This document shows, one piece after another, positions 1 through 10,919 of a DNA stretch of 64,000 nt. A model generated the notes under the pieces. It made no database searches, was not told the origin of the DNA, and worked only from the letters and a program-made list of their open reading frames with translations. Each line of letters begins with the position of its first letter. The stretch's first letter is position 1. Source of the DNA: Tenodera sinensis (taxonomy: Eukaryota > Arthropoda > Insecta > Mantodea > Mantidae); contig CM060965.1 of the NCBI GenBank assembly GCA_030765045.1, positions 149,568,874 to 149,632,873 of the forward strand, in the 5' to 3' direction. A program made the translations under genes and the position numbers.

Positions 1-195
1 TGTACAGGAGGGAAAAATATGAGACAGTGGCTGCTTCTTACCTCAGACTGGTATGGCTGCGGATGCACATTTTGAAGTTCTCGCAGTGTTTGGTCTTCTG
101 CATAGTCTCCGATGGATGTAATGTTATAAATCGTACTGGGTAAATGGATAAGAATGGGGATCTATTTTTGGCTGATTGGATTAACCTCAGAGAAG
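1..195. other. Unassigned sequence
   Basis: No gene, repeat boundary or RNA is recognised here. Short open frames on both strands are uncorroborated. Confidence 0.5.
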
Positions 196-430
196 AACGA
201 CCGGAATAGCTCAGGTGGTAACGCCTGCATCGGGAGGTCGTGGTTTCTATTCTTGCGATCGACCTTCCTGACTTTGGGTTTTTTTTCAGTGTTTTTTCCA
301 GGTCACTCAGGCGAATGCTGGGAAAGATATTTGTCTTACACCCCCGCATCACTATCCTTCATTTTATTCTCTCTGTCCTGTCTTTCCAGGTTGTGTCAGT
401 AGGGTCGCCGGTAGAATGCGCTGCTGTGCA
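196..430 (+). repeat. tRNA-headed SINE-like repeat
   Basis: The first 50 bases look like a decayed tRNA head: a box A-like TAGCTCAGGTGGTAACGCC at about 207 and a weak box B-like GGTTTCTATTC at about 241. The body contains CACTCAGGCGAATGCTGGG (about 304). A very similar string occurs on the minus strand near 30430-30450, so the body is repetitive in this genome. No target-site duplication was located, so the ends are approximate. Confidence 0.5.
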
Positions 431-945
431 GCTTGCGCATTGGAAATACGGTGTTCGGCTGAGGGGATGTGCTGAGTTCAGTTAGTCGCCCGCCAGGGAT
501 TATAATTGATTAGCCGCCTTCTGTGACGACCTGGGACTTCGTCAGGCTGAAGAACTTCCTGCAGATATTAGGCACACGTCGTAGTAGTTCTCTGCCTGTG
601 CTGGTTCTGGCCACATGTAGGGTACTTTCATATCATCCTTCCTCCCGGGGTCTGACGCACAATAAGCCATCTACTGACGTGCCGGAACTCCCTCCGTGAT
701 GGACAAGGGAAGACAAGAAGCTCAGTGGAGAGGAAGGACTTCTTGCCGTGGATATTGCACCACTGACGGTCGTTGACGTCGGGTATACAGTTGTAGAAGA
801 GGTATGGGATATATGGAAGACTCAAATGAGCAAGTTTGTGAATGATTTATTCACTTTACATATCATACCCGCACAAAAAGCTATTCTTCGCAATCAGCAC
901 AAAGGAAATTATAACCGGTACTTTGCATTATAGGAAACGTTCCGT
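431..945. other. Unassigned sequence
   Basis: No coding similarity, tRNA box or TIR seen. The plus frame at 748-933 has no recognisable motif. Confidence 0.5.
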
Positions 946-1112
946 CTCAAATAAAAACCCCTAGCGCAACAGCCCATGAAGGGCCATGACCTGGCACCCA
1001 GCCGTTGTGTCCCCCACCTCTGCCCACTAAAGGCGTTATTGGTGGGTGCAGTACTGGAGGGTGGGACGTGGTCATCAGCCCGAGCCAACTGAGCTACGGA
1101 GGTGGTCTCCGT
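946..1112 (-). repeat. SINE family D, minus copy
   Basis: Read on the minus strand it starts with a tRNA-like box A (GTAGCTCAGTTGGCTCGG) near 1100. It continues into a GC-rich body ending with GGGCTGTTGCGCTAGGGG near 960. The same body layout, with a CCCACT/GGGTAGAGG-like core and a GGGCTGTTG end, is seen at 22486-22712 and 54465-54560. Divergence among the three is substantial, so they are old copies. Confidence 0.55.
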
Positions 1113-1372
1113 CTCAAATGCTAACATTAAACTGTTCTGCTTGAAGCAGTGATGATATTAACATTTTCTATTCCTGCCTCTTGCGTCTTTAACTAGTCAT
1201 ATTGCAACGGGTCTGTTAGGAGTTACTCGTAGAGCGATGTGTGGTGAGTTAGCCTTTAACCCTATCCATACCATCCTGCTTGTCCACGGAGGGAGCAGTA
1301 CAGAGTAACCCTACCTCTGTCTCTGTCACGGCAGATGGTAATAGCCTGTCAACTAGTTTAGCTGCTTATTAA
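1113..1372. other. Unassigned spacer
   Basis: Nothing recognised. It ends in TTAA immediately before the TIR element. Confidence 0.5.
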
Positions 1373-2081
1373 GGGACACTGGGAGTGAAATTTTGGTCAA
1401 AATTGTCAAAAAGTCGAACATTGTTTTTTTTTTACCGTAAAATTTTCCTGGAACACCTGTGCATTTAGATCAGCTAACATTTTTCATATCCCCCACTCCA
1501 TGTGGTCATTACGACCCTTTCAAATAGTGCTCTTCCCTTAACGTACACAGGGTGTTCCTATACATATAAAAGCCTGTTTTTCTCAAATCTACATTTCTGC
1601 ACATTTCAAAAGAAGGTCGCGCCTGAGTTTTGATTCAAATTCAATGAAAATTTCCAAAAGTATTCATGAATGGCAGCTAAACAAAACTATGATTTAATAT
1701 TGATGTTATCATTAACATGAATTCCAAAAACATTTTTTTTGTATGAAAAAAAAAATCAATAATTTTTAAGATTAAATTTTCTTTGTTATTAAAAAACTGT
1801 GCAGCATAATCAGCAAACTTATTTGAAATATATCTTCACACAATTGTTACCCATGTTTTAGAGTACAATGCCAATATAAATGAATTTTGAGAAGTCAATA
1901 GACGCGAGCTACATTTTGAAAATGTGCCTATTAAATTCATAAAATAATTTATATATCGTAAACGAATTACCCAATTGTAATGAAATTTGGTGTACCTTCT
2001 ATTCTCATATAAATACAAACACAGTAAAAATTTCGGAATCAGAATAATAGTATAAATTGTTTCAAACTTAAGGTGGAACTT
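1373..2081 (+). mobile_element. Non-coding TIR element, copy 1 (right end lost)
   Basis: It begins GGGACACTGGGAGTGAAATT directly after TTAA (1369-1372). It aligns along nearly its full length with the reverse complement of 43889-44564, including landmark strings such as GGTCGCGCCTGAGTTTTG and GCGAGCTACATTTTGAAAAT. It carries about 25 extra bases near 1550-1575. The right TIR is missing: alignment stops at about 2081, where a tRNA-like SINE abuts. No long ORF is shared by the two copies, so this is probably a non-autonomous DNA transposon. The TTAA flank would suit piggyBac or Kolobok elements, but the superfamily is unproven. Confidence 0.75.
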
Positions 2082-2200
2082 GGCGAACTGAATGAAACCA
2101 CGAAAAGACCACAATCAGATTGGTAGGTCCAGGGAATTGAACCCGGGACCTCCCTAATGCGAGCCTCACACAATGCGAGCCATTTCGCTGTGTTATTAAA
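2082..2200 (-). repeat. tRNA-headed SINE fragment
   Basis: The minus strand reads as a degenerate tRNA, with a clear box B GGGTTCAATTCC at about 2135 and a box A-like segment near 2170. The short body runs into the truncated right end of the TIR element. The insertion probably disrupted that element. Confidence 0.55.
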
Positions 2201-3060
2201 ATTAGTTAATATCACTATAATATTAAATGACAGTTCATATTGGACGCTGGCGGCGATGGGAGCATAAGGACTCCCTAGATTGTTGAAGAATTGCAGTGTG
2301 ACGTGAGTGACGGGGAACGGGGTTCCGCACCACCCCACTGGCGGTACGCCTATCAAAGGCGCACACGATTAAGCTTCCCCATACCAGTATCCAGGATGCC
2401 CTCCATGTTTTACTCGCTTCTGACGTTAGCGTGGTGTGTGCATGGATTCCGTGGCTCGCGCGAAATACAGGCTACGGTCCGATTGCGTCATCTTTGAAAC
2501 AGCTGATCGAAGGGAACCGACCGAAGCCGAACGTGAATATGACTTCTCCGTTTGGAGGAACAGCGTAAGGAAGTGATATCCATTGAATTGTCACTCATTA
2601 TTGAAAATAAAAACACGTAACAAAAATACCTGCACAATATTATAATACGTTACATAAATAATAAATCACATATCAATATAGTAAAGATTAATTATCTATC
2701 TCAATAGTTGCTGTTATTATCATCATCAAAGTTTAAGCATGAGGCACGTGATTATTGCCAAACTTAATTCCACTAAATCTGAATATATACATGTAAATGG
2801 AAATATTCCATCCTCAATATTTTGATTTTTAATGGCCCATTGTGACTAACCGATATATTATTATAACTAGTCAATCATATCAAAATAATGGTAATATTGA
2901 TATGTTGCCTACCCCGGAGAAGCTGGAAGACTTATTTTTCAATAGCACTTGTATAAAGTACTTACCAATGTATTCACTTACCTTACATAATATTTATTAA
3001 TGATGGAATCTATAAATATTAATTTATTATCAGCGGGGCATATATAGTTTTCTCAGTTTC
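2201..3060. other. Unassigned AT-rich sequence
   Basis: No defensible ORF or repeat end. The stretch 2290-2420 is GC-richer and has tRNA-like composition but no clean box A/B pair. Confidence 0.5.
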
Positions 3061-3800
3061 AGTTTTGTTTATTGAAAGTTTGGCCTGGTGCCGTTACAAA
3101 GGACCCGGCTTACAGGCTAAAATTAACATTAACTTACAATTGTAAATATTTACAAAGTTTACTGCTTTTGGGTTTAACAAAACCCATACGGTGACCATAC
3201 CAAGAAGTTTTTGGGTGTGGATTTGTCCTTTAGATAGGCATCCCAGAAATTGAAGCAAAATACTAATTAAACTCAGTCTATCAACATTTACCATGCTGGT
3301 TTGGCAAATTTGCACATAAATAGCAATTATCAACAATAGGCTAAGCTGTGATACCTGTGTGAATTTGTAAAAGTGGAGAAAGAGTTGAGATATGTTATAA
3401 AAGTTAGGTTAGGGTTGCATATTATTATTGATGGCAGGTGTGGATGCTGCCTCTGATAACACAGGCTAAATTTTGATAACACAGGACTCTGTCATCCTGT
3501 TCATATAGGTACACATTAACCTAGGTGTCATTGCCTACATAGTTCCACCATGTGTGAGTAAAGACAGAGGACAAAATTTGACACAAGTATAATAGTTTTC
3601 CCTTTTTGATGTAGGTGGGAAAAATGTAAATGACCTAGCTACTGCCTGTTTTCTAAATTTATTGATTAACTTGGTAAATGTTTTGTTAACATTCATTGCA
3701 TTTAACTGTTGCCAGAATGGTTTAACAAAAACCAACCCATACCATCTTTAGTTCAACAGTTTTGGGTGTAGATTTGTCCTTTCAAAGTGTTTCATTTATA
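3061..3800. repeat. Diverged direct duplication
   Basis: About 90 bases at 3150-3240 reappear at 3690-3785. Shared strings include GTTTAACAAAA followed by CCCATAC, then TTTTGGGTGT(G/A)GATTTGTCCTTT. Identity is roughly 70 percent by eye. The spacing of about 540 bases suggests an old local duplication or two copies of one unnamed repeat. Confidence 0.5.
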
Positions 3801-4368
3801 TATATATAAACTGTCCTAACTAGTTTTACGTCGATACACACTACAACGTCGACCCATATTGTTCAATTCGACATCTAAAACAAAAGTAGAATTACATACC
3901 TTTCAGTACCGGTATCACCATGTTACAATATAGGTTATGGACTCTTGAATAACTTCACTGAAGAATTAACCATTTCTTAAATCACTTAAAATTACACACT
4001 ATAAATGAAAATAATCATTTTAGTTTAATAGTTAAACTATAACAAGTAGAACTTACGAAAACCAGGCGAAAAACTGTTCAGTTGCTCAAAAGAAACCGTT
4101 AAAAATTGCAGCGAAAAACATCTGTTATAATTCTCGTACTACAACAAGAAAACTACTGAAAAATTAATTTTGATTAATTTACAATATTTACGAATAAACA
4201 CAATCACTGAAACAACATATACCGCCACTAATTCACTTTCAATTAAACAAAACTAGCACGTGTTGCCCCATAACATTCCACACTGGTAGCCATGTTTGTT
4301 AGCATACCCGGTTCCCGGCTATCAGCTGATCACCCCGGGCCAGAGCCTGAGATTCACGCGAGCCTCGA
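3801..4368. other. Unassigned sequence
   Basis: AT-rich, nothing recognised. The last 60 bases before the LINE fragment are GC-rich. Confidence 0.5.
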
Positions 4369-4836
4369 TGGATTCCTGGTGACGTAGGTTTGCCAGGAAA
4401 TGAAATGGCGGATTTGCCAGCAAAGGCAGCAACCATAGAGCCCAGTATTTCCATCTGTCGTGTTATTTCGGAAGACTTTGGGCTTGAAGTGCGGAGAGCG
4501 GTGCTGTCGTCCTGGCACGACGAGTGGTCAGCTCTCCGTGGTAACAAGCTTAGAGAGCTGAAAGAACTTCCGATAAACTGGGTAACCTCTTCTCGCATCT
4601 CGTCGCGAGGAGGTGAACTTGGCTCGCTTGCAGATTGGCCACTGCAGTTTCTCACATGGTTACCTATTTAATTTAAAAGGGACTCTCCTCTTTGTCCGCA
4701 GTACGACAACCTTTTGTCAGTCAGTCGCGTGCTACTAGAGTGTTCCTCTCTAGCGCACTTTCGAGACTCTCTGCAGCTGCCTGCCAGAGGTCTTGGCTGG
4801 CGACAAACAAGCGGTCGTGAGTTTTTAAGTTTTTAG
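4369..4836 (+). pseudogene. LINE ORF2 C-terminus: RNase H end and zinc-binding tail
   Basis: This is the C-terminal part of a non-LTR retrotransposon polyprotein. The frame opens with WIPGDVGLPGNEMAD, the last conserved block of the RNase H domain (normally WIPGHVG.PGNE.AD). It continues through a helical linker to a RIGH-like segment (LARLQIGHCSFSHGYL). After a frameshift near 4676 it resumes with LCPQYDNLLSVSRVLLEC, which corresponds to the usual cysteine/histidine tail of such proteins. The stop is TAG at 4834-4836. The family's catalytic RT and endonuclease are absent, so the copy is 5'-truncated. A diverged sister lies at 6716-7210 in the same orientation. Confidence 0.8.
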
Positions 4837-5065
4837 CGGAGAGTGACATGAAATTCAGGATTTGAAACTTTAGATATCTAGTTTTTATACTCTTAAACTA
4901 TTTATCGCTTTGTTTTAATTGTGACTTTTGTCACTCTGTTTTGCATACTTATGTATTTTTATTTTCCTTCTTACTAATAATTCTGTTCTTTATTGAAATT
5001 GATATCTGGGTTTTGCCATGAATTGGCTTTTAAGGGCAGTGATGAACAAGTAGTAGATCACCCTT
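4837..5065 (+). mobile_element. 3'UTR of the same LINE
   Basis: Non-coding tail following the ORF2 stop. It aligns with 6940-7190 of the sister copy; the shared end has TTTTGCCAT and (A/G)ACAAGTAGT-like strings. Its 3' tail is cut off by the adjoining LTR near 5065. Confidence 0.65.
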
Positions 5066-5758
5066 AAACCTACATCTCCACCTCCGCACGCGAGCAAACA
5101 CCTAACAACAATCAGCACGGTGTATATCAAAGAATTGCTGCAAGTTTCATGAATGTTCTGGCTGACGTCGTGTTTGAAGGAGTCCAGAAAGGTCCGTGAG
5201 ACGTCATGTCATCCCCAGTATAAAATGACGTGAGGCAGCAGTCAGTCAGTCAGTCAGTCAGTCAGTCAGTCAGTCAGTCAGTCAGTCAGTCAGTCAGTCA
5301 GTCAGTCAGTCAGTCAGTCAGTCAGTCAGTCAGTCAGTCAGTCAGTCAGTCAGTCAGTCAGTCAGTCAGTCAGTCAGTCAGTCAGTCAGTCAGCCAGCCA
5401 GCCAGTCAGTCAGTCAGTCAGTCAGTCAATCAATCAGCCAGTTTAGTTCAAGAGTTAAAGCTACGTCATGAGTCGGTCAGTGCATGAGTGAGTGACCTGT
5501 GCGTGTGTGTCGTCGTGTGGTGCATCAAAAGATCAACTGGCGTCGAGGATGTTGTAATTAGCGTCTCAGAGACAGAGAAAATGAAGAAAGACACTCGAAA
5601 GACTGTGTCAAATTTACGAGAAGAACAGCTGGAGTTGTGATAGCCCGAAAGACTATACACTGTGTTAACGACGAGGAGAAAACTGTGTATCTGTGGTAAA
5701 ATTTTAGAATACAATAAAGTTATAGAAAAACAACGGGACTTTTTTTCACTTTGTCACA
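5066..5758 (+). mobile_element. Truncated solo LTR with internal (CAGT)n expansion
   Basis: Homologous to the complete solo LTR at 37816-38400. Shared stretches include CACGCGA.CAAACAC..TAACAACAAT near the start. The 3' end has an ATAAAG polyadenylation-like signal (5711-5720) and terminates ...TTTGTCACA. A TATA-like TATAAAA lies at about 5219. The 5' end is lost at the LINE junction, so the TGTGAC terminus is absent. The R/U5 region is interrupted by about 200 bases of tetranucleotide repeat that the sister LTR lacks. No internal retroviral coding sequence is present. Confidence 0.75.
5239..5443. repeat. (CAGT)n microsatellite
   Basis: About 50 units of a nearly perfect tetranucleotide, degenerating to CCAG and CAAT units at the 3' end. 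It lies inside the LTR just downstream of the TATA-like box. Confidence 0.97.
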
Positions 5759-6404
5759 ATACGATTCCAGGTCATCATTAAGCTGTAGAAGGTGGTTTTG
5801 CAAAATAGATAGTCCTCTCATGAAAATCTATCCTAGAGAGACCTTGTGTCTTATTTACACAATTAATTTCTATATTTTTTCCTGTTCAGTTTGAAAGATT
5901 TTCAGGGCAGAGTTGGAATGTTTAGATATAAAATGGTCAGCCAAAGCATCCTCCACTTTGCTGACACAAACTATTTCGTGCATTTCTCCTGTTAGGACAG
6001 ACACCTTCGTGAGCAACATCATCCACAGCTCTTATTTGTATCGCATTGCTATAAAGGCAAATGAGTTGATGCTAATGCACTGCACCCGACTGGTCGTAAC
6101 CAGAGCGTAAACCAGCTTATGCAATGCTCTCTCTCTCTCTCTATTCTGAATCTGAAATCTCTCTCTAATCTGGACGTATTACGAGCTCTTAATGAACTCC
6201 ATTCATCGACTTGTACCTTATGATTCCCGAAGGTACACTCTGGTGAACACTATTATTTCATGGTTGCACAAAACACCAACGTTATCATAAGGAAACTTAT
6301 TAATGCAACTTTTAAAAAGCCAGTAATAGAACTACATTTTGTTTTTCTCTATGGACGGTCTTTAATTGCTATAGGTCTCAGTACCTCGTTTTATGTTGGG
6401 TGTA
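5759..6404. other. Unassigned sequence
   Basis: Nothing recognised apart from a short (CT)n run at about 6127-6141. Confidence 0.5.
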
Positions 6405-6520
6405 AAATACCTTTGTATCAGGAGGAGTGGGGTTACTTGCTTGCCGTAAATCTATCCATGGGACTGCCGGCTTTACTTTCTTTCCAAAGGAAGCCATGCT
6501 AAGGATCCATCCAGAAGAGT
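6405..6520 (-). repeat. SINE family C, partial minus copy
   Basis: The reverse complement contains GATCCTTAGCATGGCTTCC and AGATTTACGGC. These match the body of the better-preserved plus copy at 9210-9460. The tRNA head is not preserved. Confidence 0.65.
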
Positions 6521-6707
6521 TTAACTTACAGTCGCTTATGTCAAGACTTTTTGCTACTCGAGTTCGAAGAATGCAACGAACTTTAATATGACACAGAAAT
6601 AAACATTGAAGGCTATAAACACAACCTTTCAACAAGCATGCGAATGTATCACAGAAAAAAACCAACCAATGTAGCTCATTTGTGATATTGTTTGCGCGGT
6701 TCACTTG

Positions 6708-7218
6708 TTCTTGTCGGATAAACTGGGTAACTTTCTCCTGCGCATCTCGTCGCGAGGAGATGATTTTTACTCGGCTGCTGCAATTTTATGCATGGTTGTT
6801 TTTATACGAACCCTAATCCTCTTTGCTTGCTTTACAACAACCTTTTCTCGGCCGGTCACGTGCTGCTAGAGTGTGTTTCCCTAGCGTACCTTCGGGACTC
6901 TTTGCAACTATTGTCAGACTATTGTCAGACTTTGCAACGGTCGAAAACTTTTTGAACTTTTTAGCAGAGATAAACATGAACCTGAGCATTTAATCGAAAT
7001 TTTATACTTTTTCAACCTACTTATAACTTTATTTAATATTGGCCTTTGCCTCTTTGTTTGATATATTTACGTAAATGTGTTTTCCGTTTTACTAGCACTT
7101 TTATTTTATATTGAAATTTAACTCTAACTTTTGCCATAATTCGTTTTACAAGGGAGCTGATAACCAAGTAGTTGAACGCCCTTATATCCAAATCAAATCA
7201 AATCAAATCATTCTTGTC
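6708..7218 (+). mobile_element. 5'-truncated LINE 3' end with short TSD
   Basis: The body, 6716-7210, is a diverged second copy of the LINE at 4369-5065. It starts at the region following RNase H (GATAAACTGGGTAAC also occurs at 4573) and keeps the ...CTGCTAGAGTGT... cysteine-tail region in broken frames. It ends in a short-unit tail, AAATC repeated about four times (7191-7210). TTCTTGTC occurs on both sides (6708-6715 and 7211-7218), a plausible 8-bp target-site duplication. All frames carry stops, so it is a dead copy. Confidence 0.7.
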
Positions 7219-7639
7219 AAATGCAGTCTGTGCATATGTTTCCTTTTTAAGGTGTGTAGGATGGATTTGTTTTAAAGAAGCAGTCAAAGTATGAATAGGT
7301 ATGCTCTGTAAAATATGGATCTGTAGGTGTCAAAGTTAATTTTAAAAGGAATAATAAAAATTCATTTAGCAGATTTTTATCTTCATTTAAAGATACATAT
7401 ATTTTAGTTTTAGTAGTATAATGTACATAATTTTCTACAAGCAGAATTCTGCACAAACGTATCATATTTTACACAAATGTTAATTTTGCATTTGTGAAGT
7501 TTTGCTACACCTTTATTTGTTGGCATAACCAGAGGCTAGCAAGTTACCTGTAACCACGTACGGGTAAGATTCAAAACAGTGATGAATGTCGAAAATTTTA
7601 ATTTTATTTATGAACACTCTAACTGCTGTGGTCCTCGTG
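7219..7639. other. Unassigned AT-rich sequence
   Basis: No feature supported. Confidence 0.5.
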
Positions 7640-7880
7640 TCGGATTCTATATTGGGCGTGAAAGACCATTTAATTTAATTTTCAGGCTTGGGGCTCCTTT
7701 GCATGTCATAAATCTGCGAAATAGGAATATCGGCTATACTTCCCTTCCAAAGAAAGCCATCCAAAGGATTCTTACTTCCAGAAAATCCATCCATTGGTTT
7801 TGAACCCACGACCTTAGAGGTAGCATGTTATTGTAGATCACGGAAAATGACTATGAATGTAGAGCCACTATGCCTGCCCC
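7640..7880 (-). repeat. SINE family C, minus copy
   Basis: On the minus strand a box B-like GTGGGTTCAAAACC (about 7800) precedes a body that aligns closely with 9240-9460. Shared landmarks are AATCCTTxGxATGGCTT, GCAGATTTATG and GGTCTTTCACGCC. The tRNA head is only partly preserved. Confidence 0.7.
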
Positions 7881-9209
7881 ACATAGTGTTTGCGCTTTGA
7901 CCCCCTAAAGAAATAACACGTAAAGTATATTCCGCCCTAGACTGAATGTTCATTATAGTTCCATGAACACTACCAATATCATTTAATATGATGCTTTGTA
8001 CATACTATGAGAAAAAAATCCTTTGTATAGAGTATTGGGTAGTATACTGGATTCATTAAATTTTCCTATGAATGTCATGAAAAATTAATATTTCTAGGAA
8101 TATTAATTTTAGCTTTTGTGTACCTTTGTTTCAACATACCTACATACATTCAAACTAATTCTACGTGTGTATGATGGGTCTAAAGTATCCTCACCTTTTG
8201 CACTATGATCTCTTCATAGCTCCAGGTCCGGTCATTCATTTGTGACATCACAATGATGAAGGCATTCTTCAAATCAACGGTTTAATTAATGTAACAGCTT
8301 TTGTAGAAATCTCGCTTTTTATACTATACAATTTGTTTAGCACAGCGAGATCTGATCTTTATACGAGCGAACTTCAAAGAGTAACTTACACATGATATTA
8401 AATGCTGCACTACTCTACAAAGTGGACTAGGGATACAATTTTTTGGTGGATCGCGATGACGCGAAATTTCTTAATACACAATAAAAAAGCTTCAGAATCA
8501 ATTCTATTGCGAGTTTTGGCATAATTACCAACGTTTACTCCCGCGATTAAACGCAAATTTTAATGCAACTCGCGAAATTAGCATTTATTTACAATTTACC
8601 ACTAAATTAATAATTCATTGCAATATTAACTCGCGAAATGAAGCTTTATTTAGGATTTAACATGAAATTTACCTTACATTTCAATGTTTCTGTGAAGATG
8701 ACGTTAAAAGATTTATTCCAGGAATAAAACAAGATCTAATTTACTTTTTGCAAAATAGAAAGCCAGATGCAAGACCATCAAGAGTTCAATCTCCATGTGG
8801 CTGGAAGAAATGCAACTATCTTTTAACATAAGCAGGAAATGTATTATGAGAGTGGCAGGGAACCTATTTTGAGAGATAACCAATGGGATATGTGGGCGTT
8901 CAATGAACATATAGAATAATATACCTTCCATCACTAAAGCTAAGTGCCGGAGACAACACCTCACTCCCCTCTACTGGTTTTCCCGCATTCCGTAAACACA
9001 CATAGCTTAGACTCGATTGATGAGTTCACGCGTTTTTTACGGAAGGCTGCTCTAGGCAGCAGGAGCGCGAGTTTAGTGCCAAAAATGGCGGGAGTTTAAC
9101 ACTGAGTTTGTTTGGTGTATTGATACAGTTACATTAATACAAGTCCATTCTGACAGCTAGGTGCACAAGTGCACTTGAAAGAGTTCCATGGCAACCAACG
9201 TACGTCGTC
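7881..9209. other. Unassigned, with clustered CGCGAAAT motifs
   Basis: No coding signal. CGCGAAAT occurs at about 8460, 8570 and 8631, and an inverted-sense GCGAGTTTT at about 8508. The last two direct copies sit in a degenerate unit of about 60 bases. This may be the subterminal part of an unrecognised DNA element. Confidence 0.4.
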
Positions 9210-9460
9210 CTTCGTAGTCTAGGGGTAACATGCTAGCCTGGTTCCCTTGGTCGCGGGCTCAAACCTGGTGGATGGCGATGAATTTATGAATTTTTACACG
9301 CATAAAAATCCTTAGCATGGCTTCCTTCGGAAGGGAAACAAAGCTGGTGCTCTCGTGTAATAGATTTACGGCGTATAAAAGAATTTCAAGCTTGGTAGTG
9401 AGGCCTATCAGCAAAATTAAGTGGTCTTTCATGCCTAATGTAGAATGGGACGCTGTGAAC
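9210..9460 (+). repeat. SINE family C, best-preserved copy
   Basis: It begins with a tRNA-like head: box A TAGTCTAGGGGTAACATGC and box B-like GCGGGCTCAAACC. The body is shared with 7640-7880 and 6405-6520. RNA polymerase III-type internal promoter boxes make this a tRNA-derived SINE. No unambiguous target-site duplication was found. Confidence 0.7.
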
Positions 9461-9789
9461 CACAGTCCATGTTGGTACCTATATCTCAATTTCTAATGGT
9501 GATTGCTAAGGAGCTCTTTCAGTTTACAATTTTTTGTCAGACAAAATAACCATTTTTATAGGAGGGAATTTAAAAGTCATGCTTAATTGTTATTTCAATG
9601 AACATGCTACATATAACATTTGAAACGTAAATTACGACAGTAACTATTACCTATTTATGCCAACAAATTTACTTTTGGTGTTTTTAAACACGCAAGCCAT
9701 TTGTGGGCAATGTTTGAGAGGTAGAATTGGAACTGAAAAATTGAATGCAACAGCTGGCATCTGGAGGGTCTGTGGTTAATTTTTTTGTA
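9461..9789. other. Unassigned AT-rich sequence
   Basis: No feature supported. Confidence 0.5.
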
Positions 9790-10146
9790 TGTTAGCGTGC
9801 AAAGAGAACGGGATCTCAGAGCTTTATAAGATTTAACTATCGCTCAAAGCCTACTGTTTTCTAACATTCCCCATGCACCTACAAGGAAATAAGCAATAAA
9901 ATAATTTGTAAAAATGTTTATTTCAACTAACACGAAGAAGATATAGGAATAAGAGTTTGTAAGAATGGTTAGTACAAGAGTAGAGAAGGTCATGTGAGTG
10001 CAGCACATAAGATTTTTTCATATGTTAAGCTTGCAAAGAGAACGGAATCTCAGAGCTGCAAAGGATTTCACTATAGCTCAAAGCCTTACTGTATTGCAGA
10101 AATCCTCTTGTACCTACAAGAAGATAAACAAACGTTTATAATAATA
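9790..10146 (+). repeat. Repeat family G, local direct duplication
   Basis: About 115 bases at 9790-9905 recur at 10021-10146. Shared strings are GCAAAGAGAACGG.ATCTCAGAGCT and CTCAAAGCC.ACTG. A third, more diverged copy of the first unit plus spacer lies at 34195-34300. No coding capacity; the function is unknown. Confidence 0.65.
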
Positions 10147-10919
10147 TACTTTAATGTCACAAAGAGTTCAAAAGTATTAATTTAGTCCTATGTTCATACT
10201 AATTCATAGCGTTTAGTAAAAGTAATGATAAAAATGCAGATATATTATACGTTGGCTAACATAGTATTCGTGTAACTCAAACTTTTATGAAATTCGGAAC
10301 TAGTGTCCGCAAATAGTACAATTCTGAGGCACCTCGCAGTAGAATGAGTTAGGAATATTGGGACTTGTTTGCAGGCGTCTGATGTTTCAGTACCTTGCCG
10401 GTCCCACAAGAGTGGGGATCACATGAATATTAGACCAGGGATAGGCATTAACTGTGTTACGCACAGCCGCTCCTGGATGCATAGTGCAGTGTAGTGCAGT
10501 AATTTCAAATAGGGATCCTAACTCCGCATTAATAGTACAATTGAAATAAATCTTTAACTCCGAGTGTGTCTCAAGTGTAGCATTCTAGTTATAAATTCGT
10601 TTATACAATTGTGGAGGATTTAGATTTGATGCACTTCTCTATAATGGAGAAAACATCAGGCAAGGTACGTTATACAAGGTTTGTTCTTGAGACAGTGAAA
10701 ATGTGTATAGCTATACACTGCAACACGCTTTATCGCATACAATTCAAGTTTTTGTTGTACTGTATATTTTACTATCTTAATGTGTAATCTAGTGGCTATC
10801 TACTGTAACCCTGCGTACAGTAGCTACTCATATACAGACGTACATTTACTCTGTCATTTGAGTACACGTAAAAGGCAGCTTTGTTTACCTTGCCGCTGCT
10901 CGGTATTTCGTTCCGTACC
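10147..10919. other. Unassigned sequence
   Basis: No feature supported between repeat family G and the mariner. Confidence 0.5.

Noticed and set aside
5230..5487. 85-codon Gln-Ser-Val-Ser repeat protein
   Set aside because: (CAGT)n microsatellite inside an LTR.
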